Assembly: GCA_902760865.1 (NCBI GenBank)
Contig: CACWID010000026.1
Span: forward strand, 1 to 64,000
Reading direction: 5' to 3'
Length of the DNA stretch: 64,000 nucleotides
Origin: an uncultured Bacteroidales bacterium
GTDB taxonomy: Bacteria; Bacteroidota; Bacteroidia; Bacteroidales; Muribaculaceae
The notes below the pieces were generated by a model that worked only from the letters and a program-made list of their open reading frames with translations, did not search any database and was not told the DNA's origin. The position numbers and the translations under genes were made by a program. Shown here piece after piece: positions 16,288 to 22,745 of this stretch (the first letter of the stretch is position 1; every line of letters begins with the position of its first letter).

Positions 16288-16547
16288 AGCGTGAGGGGGC
16301 GGCCACGCCAAGGCGAGGCCCCACGCCGGGAGACGCAAAATTTTGCGTCTCTACAGTGTGCGGATTCGTACATTTTGCGAGCCCTTGCGAGCAAAACCAA
16401 AATCTTAGCGCCTTAGCGGCTTGGCGTGGGGCCAAGGATGCGGATGCCTAATTAGTGAAATTTGAAATAATAAGAACGCGGATGCCTAATTAGTCTAATT
16501 CGCCGCGGATGCCCTCAGAAAAATCAGACTAATCTGTTGTTTTTAGG
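16288..16547 (+). repeat. Repeated intergenic cassette right of the TIR-SUMF1 gene
   Basis: Second copy of the mosaic found at 14403-14770, in direct orientation: AGCGTGAGG..., AGACGCAAAATTTTGCGTCT (16331-16350), TGCGAGCCCTTGCGAGCAAAA, CTTAGCGCCTTAGCGGC, GATGCGGATGCCTAATTAGT and CAGACTAATCTGTTGTTTTTA. It ends at the 3' end of the M6 protease gene. The remaining part of the gap (16162-16287) shows nothing recognisable. Confidence 0.85.
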
Positions 16548-16550
16548 ACT

Positions 16551-18263
16551 TTAGTGGCTGAGGATGAGGGCGATCAGGGCATTGACGTCGGCAATGTTCA
16601 CCTCGCCGTCGCCGTTCACGTCCATCACGTCAAGCAGGTCGTCAGAGAGGATCCCGTCGATCAGTGCGTTGATGTCGGCAATGTTGACCTCGCCATCGCC
16701 GTTCACGTCGCCGCGCAGCAGTTCGGGCGCCTTCATATACCAGAACGAGGCACAGCCGCCACCGACGGTCATGCCCGTGATGGGTTTGTTCATATAGCCG
16801 CCGGCATAGACTGTCGCGGCGGGCGTTGAATAGTTCGTCAGTGAGTCGAGCGCACCCATGGGCCACAGATCATTCCTGTTCGTCCACGTGGACAGGACGT
16901 TGTCGGCAGGGATGATCGACATGCGGGGATGCGAACCGTTATTGTTGGGCGTATTGTTGTCCCATGCGGCCTGGTTGTAGTCCACATGCAGGATCATGAT
17001 GCCCTCAGCATCCAGGAACTCGTCCCAACCGGTCTTGGTGCGGTATTCGAGCAAGTAATACTCGTTGGGATTAGCATCGTTGGTGACCTTGACCGCCTTG
17101 CCGTCGGCAGTGTTGAGAGGCGGCAGCACATAGCACGAGTCCTCCACGGGGTCAATCAGGTCCATCCATCCCATGAAGTGGCGCTCATAGGACGAGTAGC
17201 CCGCCGGGCGGTGTCCGTTGGCGAGGTAGCAGCCATTGTCCATGATGTCCCAGTTGTTCATGCCGTAGTAGTTGCCGCCGTTGGTGGGATAGAAATCCGG
17301 CAGACCCAGGCAGTGGCCGAACTCATGGCAGAAGGTGCCCACGCCATCGATGTTCGTACTGGTGTTGTAGGCGCCCTCAAGCTCGTTGAACACGGCATAC
17401 TTGTTGATGGTCACGCCATTAAGCTCAAAGGGGCCCGTGACGCTGCAGCCCCAGTCAAAGGATTCCTGCATGTCCCACTGGCAGGGCCACACCGATTCTG
17501 GCACCCTCCCATAGGCCTGTGCCTCGCCCACTCCGGCATAGAGCACCACGACGACATCGACTAAGCCGTCGCCGTCATTGTCATAGTCCGAGAAGTCCAC
17601 ATCGGTCAGCAGGGTGCAGGCGTCATAGATCATCGTGCCCAGCTGTGTATCAACAGTCTGGCCATAGATTTTCTTGTTTGCACCATAAAAGGCCCTGTCG
17701 TTGGGCAGATCCACGGGGCCCAGGATGTCGAACTGCGGCGAGAACTGGCCGCGGGACTGCGACTCAAAGTAGTGCAGGCAGCTGTACTCCTTCTCGTTGA
17801 ACTGGTTCTCGAAGGTCGCCACCGGATTCTCGTCAATGAAGTGGACGTCGGTGTAGTTGGCCAGGATGATGGGGATGCGCGGCGACCCGGTCGTGGGCAC
17901 CTGCGGCGAGGGATTCTCGTCGGTGCGGCGCGGCATGCGGCGCACGCCGGCATCGAGCGTCATCTGGTCCTTATACGCAAGGATAAATGCCTGTTCCTCA
18001 ATGCTCCGGCTGCCTTGGTCATGGGCAACGACGTTGCTCAGCGAGCCGCCTGCCATGTAGCAGTAGTCGCCATTAGCGGCGCGGTCAACGGTCAGGCCGT
18101 CCATCGTCATCAGCGAGTGTACAAACTCACCGCCGCGCATCACCAGCGTCACCGTCGAGCCGTCGCTCTGCACGTGGGTGAACGGCACCGGCTTGGCCGG
18201 CGCGGCCATCACCGCGGCACAAAATGCGACCATCGCCGCCAGTGTCAAGAGAAATCGTTTCAT
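16551..18263 (-). CDS. Secreted M6 family metalloprotease with C-terminal dockerin
   Basis: A 570-residue secreted protein. Signal peptide about 1-20, then the N-terminal region usual in Bacteroidetes M6 enzymes (VMRGGEFVHSLMTMDGLTV). The catalytic domain at about 110-490 has the zinc motif HEFGHCLGLPD (His313, Glu314, His317) and a Ca-like DYDNDGDGLVDVV. The last 54 residues are a dockerin-like pair: GDVNGDGEVNIADINALIDGIL and DVNGDGEVNIADVNALIALIL. M6 (immune inhibitor A-like) enzymes degrade extracellular proteins. A small lipoprotein gene lies 15 bp upstream on the same strand, so the two are probably co-transcribed. Confidence 0.93.
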   Translation of the reverse strand: MKRFLLTLAAMVAFCAAVMAAPAKPVPFTHVQSDGSTVTLVMRGGEFVHSLMTMDGLTVDRAANGDYCYMAGGSLSNVVAHDQGSRSIEEQAFILAYKDQMTLDAGVRRMPRRTDENPSPQVPTTGSPRIPIILANYTDVHFIDENPVATFENQFNEKEYSCLHYFESQSRGQFSPQFDILGPVDLPNDRAFYGANKKIYGQTVDTQLGTMIYDACTLLTDVDFSDYDNDGDGLVDVVVVLYAGVGEAQAYGRVPESVWPCQWDMQESFDWGCSVTGPFELNGVTINKYAVFNELEGAYNTSTNIDGVGTFCHEFGHCLGLPDFYPTNGGNYYGMNNWDIMDNGCYLANGHRPAGYSSYERHFMGWMDLIDPVEDSCYVLPPLNTADGKAVKVTNDANPNEYYLLEYRTKTGWDEFLDAEGIMILHVDYNQAAWDNNTPNNNGSHPRMSIIPADNVLSTWTNRNDLWPMGALDSLTNYSTPAATVYAGGYMNKPITGMTVGGGCASFWYMKAPELLRGDVNGDGEVNIADINALIDGILSDDLLDVMDVNGDGEVNIADVNALIALILSH

Positions 18264-18278
18264 AACATTCCAGTCGGT

Positions 18279-18854
18279 TTATTGGTTGGCCGTCTCGCCA
18301 GACAGATATTCCTTCATGTTGGCCTTCCAGTCAAGGTCATTAGCGACATCAATAAAGTTGTCGATTTTCCAGGCGCCATCCTCGAGGGCCATGTTCAGGC
18401 GGACGGGAATCTCGCTGCCCAGGTTGTGGAGTTTGAACTCGACTATGGCCGTCGAGTCGGTCATCGAAGCCACATTGACGTCGCTCAACGAGAGGTCGCC
18501 CCAGTCCTGGCCCATGATCCAATAGTCGGCCTCAAAGAAGCCCATCATGCCGTCGTTGTGCTCGGCGTCAAAGCTGTTCACCCTCGTCACCCAATCGTTC
18601 CAGTCGCGGGTACAGAACTTGACACTGGGCGGCTTGATGCCGACGAGGCGCCCCTGCAGGCGGGCAGAATCAGCCAGCAGGGTATAGTATTGGAACACGT
18701 CAGCATAGATCTCGTTCACACGCTCGACCACCTGTGCTGTGTCGAGTGCGACACTCGCAGCGTTGTCAACAGCGCGCTCCTCATGGCTACCCGTCGAGCA
18801 GCCACACAAGCAGATAACGGTCATGACCGCAATACACAATTTCTTGATCATCAC
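18279..18854 (-). CDS. Small lipoprotein, DUF3828-like
   Basis: A 191-residue lipoprotein with signal MMIKKLCIAVMTVICLCGCSTG (lipobox CGCS). The mature part (VVERVNEIYADVFQYY...FCTRDWNDWVTRVNSFD...DYWIMGQDW...STAIVEFKLHNLG...VRLNMALEDGAWKIDNFID) resembles DUF3828 proteins, a cystatin/NTF2-like fold, but this is from pattern memory only. It is first in a two-gene unit with the M6 protease and is divergent from lysO. It might assist or inhibit the protease; that is a guess from position. Confidence 0.75.
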   Translation of the reverse strand: MMIKKLCIAVMTVICLCGCSTGSHEERAVDNAASVALDTAQVVERVNEIYADVFQYYTLLADSARLQGRLVGIKPPSVKFCTRDWNDWVTRVNSFDAEHNDGMMGFFEADYWIMGQDWGDLSLSDVNVASMTDSTAIVEFKLHNLGSEIPVRLNMALEDGAWKIDNFIDVANDLDWKANMKEYLSGETANQ

Positions 18855-18880
18855 AATTTCATTTTATAGTTCCGAGGCGA

Positions 18881-18919
18881 CAAATGTACACAAAAATCTC
18901 GGAATTCTTTGTACATTTG
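18881..18919. promoter_or_regulatory. Divergent promoter pair between the DUF3828-like gene and lysO
   Basis: A minus-strand TACATTTG (18881-18888) and a plus-strand TACATTTG (18912-18919) are 23 bp apart, each a perfect -7 box close to its gene. Transcription in the two directions may therefore compete. Confidence 0.6.
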
Positions 18920-18926
18920 CAGCGCT

Positions 18927-19208
18927 ATGTTGAAAGTTGTTGCCATCATGCTCAGCGGAATGGCTGTCGGTTTCCTGTTGAGAAAGCGGCGGCTCAGGGT
19001 GGTGCCCCACCTGGTGACGGTGCTCATCTGGGCGCTGCTGTTCTTCCTGGGTGTCGAGGTGGGCGAGAATCCGCAGGTCATCAACGGAATAAGCAGTCTA
19101 GGACTTGAAGCCCTGTGGCTGTCACTCACGGGAATTGCCGGCACGATACTCTTCTCATGGGCGCTATGGCGCTGGATATCAAGCAAGAAAGGAGGTGACG
19201 ACCGATGA
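18927..19208 (+). CDS. LysO-family exporter, N-terminal subunit
   Basis: A 93-residue protein with three hydrophobic helices (MLKVVAIMLSGMAVGFLL, HLVTVLIWALLFFLGVEVGENP, LWLSLTGIAGTILFSWALW). It corresponds to the N-terminal part of the LysO (YbjE) lysine exporter, which in E. coli is one protein. The start chosen is the ATG at 18927, because the -7 box overlaps the upstream alternative (18909). Its TGA overlaps the ATG of the second part by four bases (ATGA), which implies translational coupling and assembly of the two halves. Confidence 0.85.
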   Translation: MLKVVAIMLSGMAVGFLLRKRRLRVVPHLVTVLIWALLFFLGVEVGENPQVINGISSLGLEALWLSLTGIAGTILFSWALWRWISSKKGGDDR

Positions 19209-19807
19209 AGGGCAGCCTCATCATCGTGGGCTTTTTCGTCCTGGGCATCATCTGCGGTGTGATGCACTGGCTGCCCGACCTGAATGCTTATGGCAACGTG
19301 AGCTTCTGGACGCTGTGTGCTCTGCTGTTCAGTGTCGGCGTCACAGTGGGCAACAACACAACGCTATTGAAGTCTTTTACCAAGGTGGACAAGCGGCTGA
19401 TGCTGCTCCCCTTGATGACCATCGTCGGCACACTTGCCGCTACCGCCATCGCCTCGTTGGGGTTACCGGGACGCAGCCTGACTGACTGCCTCGCCGTGGG
19501 ATCGGGCTTCGGTTACTACTCCCTGTCGAGCATCCTCATCACGCAGTACCGCGGTCCCGATTTAGGCACCGTCGCCCTGCTGGCGAACATCATCCGTGAA
19601 GTCATCACCCTGCTGGGGGCGCCGCTGATGGTGCGGTACTTCGGCCCGCTGACCCCGATTTCGTCGGGCGGCGCGACCACGATGGACACTACCCTGCCCA
19701 TCATCACGCGCACGAGCGGTCAGGACTTCGTCATCCTGTCGCTGTTCCACGGTTTTCTGGTGGATTTTTCGGTGCCGTTTCTCGTCTCCTTCTTCTGCTC
19801 CCTATAG
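19205..19807 (+). CDS. LysO-family exporter, C-terminal subunit
   Basis: A 200-residue membrane protein with about five or six helices and the LysO-type motifs SVGVTVGNN, GSGFGYYSLSSILITQYRGPDLGTVALLANIIREVITLLGAPLMVRYFGPLTPIS and GGATTMDTTLPIITR. In E. coli LysO exports lysine and thialysine, so export of a basic amino acid across the inner membrane is likely. It overlaps the N-terminal half-gene by 4 nt. The stop codon lies inside a 9-nt tandem array that runs on to the stop of the convergent mtgA. Confidence 0.88.
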   Translation: MKGSLIIVGFFVLGIICGVMHWLPDLNAYGNVSFWTLCALLFSVGVTVGNNTTLLKSFTKVDKRLMLLPLMTIVGTLAATAIASLGLPGRSLTDCLAVGSGFGYYSLSSILITQYRGPDLGTVALLANIIREVITLLGAPLMVRYFGPLTPISSGGATTMDTTLPIITRTSGQDFVILSLFHGFLVDFSVPFLVSFFCSL

Positions 19808-19850
19808 TCACTATAGTTACTATAGTTACTATAGTTATTATAGTTACTAT
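19802..19850. repeat. 9-nt tandem array (CTATAGTTA) between convergent stop codons
   Basis: Five to six units of CTATAGTTA with minor variants. The first contains the TAG of lysO and the last the (reverse) TAG of mtgA, so the array is the entire intergenic region. Confidence 0.85.
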
Positions 19851-20539
19851 TGGGCACAGGCCTCTTTGGGGAACTGGTCGATCTGCTTCATGCGCTTGAG
19901 GATGGTCCTGTGCATCCGCTTCATCCGGGCTGAGGGATGTGCGCTGTCACGCTCACGCGGATTGGGCAGCGACACGGCGATATAGGCGCTCTGGTCCTTG
20001 GTCAGCTTGTCCGGCGTGGTCCCGAAGTTGATGCGCGCCACGGCATCGGCGCCATAGATGCCGTTCCCCATCTCGATGGAGTTGAGATAGACCTCCATGA
20101 TGCGCTCCTTGCCCCAGATGTTCTCTATCAGGAAGGTAAAATAGGCCTCCAAGCCTTTTCGCAGCCACGAACGATGCTGCCACAGGAAGACGTTGCGCGC
20201 CGTCTGCTGGCTGATGGTGCTAGCACCGCGCTGGCGCTTGCCCTCCTGGGCCTCGATCTGCGCCTTCTGTATCTGCTCCAGGTCAAAGCCCTTGTGCTTG
20301 AGGAACAGGTTGTCCTCGCTGGCCATCACGGCCTGGGGCAGGTTGTGGTTGATCTGCTCCAGCGGCACCCAATAGTGATGGATTTCGGGCGTTTTCCCGT
20401 CAATCATCGCCTCGACGGCGCGGATGAGCATCAGCGGCGTGATATAGACGGGGATATACTTCAGTATCACCACCGACAGGATAGTCGAGGTGAAGAAGAA
20501 AATCAATATGTTTCGCAACCAGCGGGTTACCTTTTTCAT
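19847..20539 (-). CDS. mtgA: Monofunctional biosynthetic peptidoglycan transglycosylase
   Basis: A 230-residue GT51 glycosyltransferase with one N-terminal transmembrane helix (ILIFFFTSTILSVVIL). It polymerises lipid II into glycan strands at the periplasmic face of the inner membrane. Signature motifs: ASEDNLFLKHKGFD with the catalytic Glu, RGASTISQQTARNVFL, KERIMEVYLNSIEMGNGIYGADAVA and KLTKDQSAYIAVSLPNP. The length is normal for MtgA and no transpeptidase domain is present. It may follow fur, but 119 bp of tandem repeats separate them. Confidence 0.95.
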   Translation of the reverse strand: MKKVTRWLRNILIFFFTSTILSVVILKYIPVYITPLMLIRAVEAMIDGKTPEIHHYWVPLEQINHNLPQAVMASEDNLFLKHKGFDLEQIQKAQIEAQEGKRQRGASTISQQTARNVFLWQHRSWLRKGLEAYFTFLIENIWGKERIMEVYLNSIEMGNGIYGADAVARINFGTTPDKLTKDQSAYIAVSLPNPRERDSAHPSARMKRMHRTILKRMKQIDQFPKEACAQ

Positions 20540-20557
20540 TGTTATTCCGTTATTATT

Positions 20558-20599
20558 CTAGATTGTCTAGATGATCTAGATTTTCTAGATAGTCTAGAG
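20558..20599. repeat. 9-nt tandem array (CTAGATnnT)
   Basis: Four to five units begin CTAGAT with period 9, between mtgA and the 7-nt array next to fur. Confidence 0.8.
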
Positions 20600-20604
20600 A
20601 AGCC

Positions 20605-20664
20605 AACTCCTAACTTCTAACTCCTAACTCCTAACTCCTAACTCCTAACTTCTAACTTCTAACT
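20605..20664 (-). repeat. 7-nt tandem array at the fur stop codon
   Basis: About eight units of AACTCCT/AACTTCT on the plus strand; in the fur sense each unit reads AGGAGTT or AGAAGTT, giving TTAG. The fur TAG (20659-20661) lies in the first unit. A 7-nt period with one TAG per unit places stops in all three frames. Confidence 0.85.
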
Positions 20665-21096
20665 CGAACAGCACTCTGGGCACAGGCCCTTGAGCACATA
20701 GTTGATGCTGTGGACCTGGAAGTTGCCCGGCAGGGCCACCAGCGGCACCTGGGTCGTCTGCAGGCAGAAAGTCTTGCCACACTTCTCGCAGTTGAAGTGG
20801 GCGTGCATGTGGTCGATCGAGCCGTCGTCCTCACCGCAGTGGCAGTCGGGGCTGCACACGGCATACTTGAACATGCCCGTGCCGTCGTCGATGGCGTGGA
20901 TGAGGTGATGGGTCAGGAACAGCGTGATGGTGCGGTAGATGGTCGATTTGTCCACCGTGTCGAGCTCGTCCTCGAGGCTCTGCAGCGAGAAGGCCTCGTC
21001 GTGGGCCATCATCGTGCGCAGCAGCAGGATGCGCAGGGCCGTCGGCTTGACGTCATGCGCCTCCAGGCGTTCTATGTATTTCGTTTCGTCCTTCAT
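20659..21096 (-). CDS. Fur-family metal-responsive regulator
   Basis: A 145-residue Fur/Zur/PerR-type repressor. The N-terminal winged helix contains KPTALRILLLRTMM and VDKSTIYRTITLFL. The C-terminal dimer/metal domain has HMHAHFNCEKCGKTFC and a final CPECC, the two CxxC sets of the structural zinc site. The residues do not let me say whether it senses iron, zinc or peroxide. Its ATG shares one base with the susD stop (TGATG), so it is translationally coupled to susC-susD. Feedback control of that transporter by a metal is a natural inference. Confidence 0.9.
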   Translation of the reverse strand: MKDETKYIERLEAHDVKPTALRILLLRTMMAHDEAFSLQSLEDELDTVDKSTIYRTITLFLTHHLIHAIDDGTGMFKYAVCSPDCHCGEDDGSIDHMHAHFNCEKCGKTFCLQTTQVPLVALPGNFQVHSINYVLKGLCPECCSS

Positions 21097-22730
21097 CAGT
21101 ATCCGGGATTTTGTGTACTGCCACTTGCGGTGAGAGTCTCACCAGGGATGGGGAACACGAGGGTATAACCCTTCACATCGGCATCAAGTTGCGGACGATC
21201 GGTGTAGGGACGGGTGAACCGGCCGAAGCGAATCAGGTCATTGCGTCGCCAGCCCTCCCATGCCAATTCCAGCAAACGCTCCTCAAGTACATTGTCAAGG
21301 GTGGCAGGCCGTGGCTCCATATCGGCACGGGAACGCACTGCATTGAGCAGGGCGTCGGCCTCGGCACCGGCCTTGCCGTCACGCAACATCGCCTCACATT
21401 GCATCAGCAGCACGTCGGCATAGCGGAACAGCACGATATCGTTGCGCCGCAACTGGCCGTCGCTCATCGACGCCAGGTCAATCTCATATTTGTACATGCG
21501 TGCGCCAGCAGTCTTCTCGTAGGGGGTTCCCGAGACGTCGAGGTGCGCCTCCAGCGGGTAATAAACCAGCGGTGTGCCGTCATCGAGCAGAACGGGGTCG
21601 GAGGTCTTGGCATGATGAACCTCATCGATGTAGTAGGTCCAATACAGACGGTTATCACTGTCCTCCTTGCCGTAACCGAAAGCGCGCATCGCGTCGATAG
21701 TCGCGCAGGGGCCATTCTCGCCATTCAGCCCCAATGCCGCTGCATGGTTATAGTGCAGGGACCGGAACTGCTGGGTGAAACGGTTAGAGTAGTTGTAAAT
21801 ATCCATCGGTATGGTGAAAATCAACTCGGGCGACTCTTCGTTGTTGATGCTGAAGTTGTCGTTAAAGCTCGGTGCCAATGTGTAGCCATAGACGCCCAGC
21901 AGATCACAATAATAGACGACCGCCTGCCAGGTGTTCATCTTATCACCATCCACAGTCCACATCATGGATGACGCATCGGGGCGGGCATTGTCGGTCCAGT
22001 CATCGTCGGCATAGACCTCGGCATTGAGCAGCAGCTTCGCCAACAGGAAATCGGCCACGGGAGCCGTCATGCGACCATAATTTGTTCCCGGCCGTGGGCT
22101 ACGGTCGACAGGGAGGTCATGCACGGCAGCCTGCAGCTCGTCAACAATGTGGAGAAATGCCGCCGAGCGCTGCTGCAGCTTCAGTTCCTGGGCCGTGGGA
22201 TTGGTGTTCTTGAACAGCGGCACACGCCCATAGAGGTCCATGGCATAGAACAGGAACATGGCCCTCAAGGCCCGCGCCTCGGCCCGCAGGGAGGTGACAT
22301 CCTCGGCAGGATGCTTCACCGAGAACGCATCAATGCGCTCCAGGGCACGGTTGCACGCCAACACCTGCTTGAACAGGTAATTCCAGGTGTCGCCCGTGAA
22401 ATCCACGTTGCCGAAGCGGTGCAGGAACAGGTTTTGCCAGATGCCGCCGTCATACCAGTCGGCCCCTCGCGTGGGAATGATGGCCTCATCGGTCGAGAAC
22501 GTATTCAGGTCCCACACGCCACGCGCGGTGCCTTGCAGGCCCTGGGAGGCACTGCTGCCGCCAATGTTCTCGTATATACTGCCCAGCGCATTGAGCCACA
22601 GGTCATTGACGTTCTCGTAAGCCTCGTCTATAGGGATGCGGTCGGTGGGGTCATCCTCGAGAAATTTGTCACAGGAGACCAACGGAAGAAGGAAGCTCAA
22701 CAACAGCAGATGAGTGATATAGCGTTTCAT
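21096..22730 (-). CDS. SusD/RagB-family outer-membrane nutrient-binding lipoprotein
   Basis: A 544-residue SusD-like lipoprotein with signal MKRYITHLLLLSFLLPLVSCDKFLEDDP (lipobox VSCD). It has the helical TPR-like core (EAYENVNDLWLNALGSIYENI, AEARALRAMFLFYAMDLYGRVPLF) and the C-terminal RagB region (VLEERLLELAWEGWRRNDLIRFGRF). SusD proteins cap the SusC barrel and capture the ligand on the cell surface. It lies 15 bp after susC and overlaps fur by one base. The ligand is unknown, and no glycosidase is in the operon. Confidence 0.93.
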   Translation of the reverse strand: MKRYITHLLLLSFLLPLVSCDKFLEDDPTDRIPIDEAYENVNDLWLNALGSIYENIGGSSASQGLQGTARGVWDLNTFSTDEAIIPTRGADWYDGGIWQNLFLHRFGNVDFTGDTWNYLFKQVLACNRALERIDAFSVKHPAEDVTSLRAEARALRAMFLFYAMDLYGRVPLFKNTNPTAQELKLQQRSAAFLHIVDELQAAVHDLPVDRSPRPGTNYGRMTAPVADFLLAKLLLNAEVYADDDWTDNARPDASSMMWTVDGDKMNTWQAVVYYCDLLGVYGYTLAPSFNDNFSINNEESPELIFTIPMDIYNYSNRFTQQFRSLHYNHAAALGLNGENGPCATIDAMRAFGYGKEDSDNRLYWTYYIDEVHHAKTSDPVLLDDGTPLVYYPLEAHLDVSGTPYEKTAGARMYKYEIDLASMSDGQLRRNDIVLFRYADVLLMQCEAMLRDGKAGAEADALLNAVRSRADMEPRPATLDNVLEERLLELAWEGWRRNDLIRFGRFTRPYTDRPQLDADVKGYTLVFPIPGETLTASGSTQNPGY

Positions 22731-22745
22731 GATCGTGACTCTTTT

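Noticed and set aside
20558-20664. Short repeats here and elsewhere as a CRISPR array
   Set aside because: Period is 7 or 9 with no unique spacers and no cas genes anywhere in the window.
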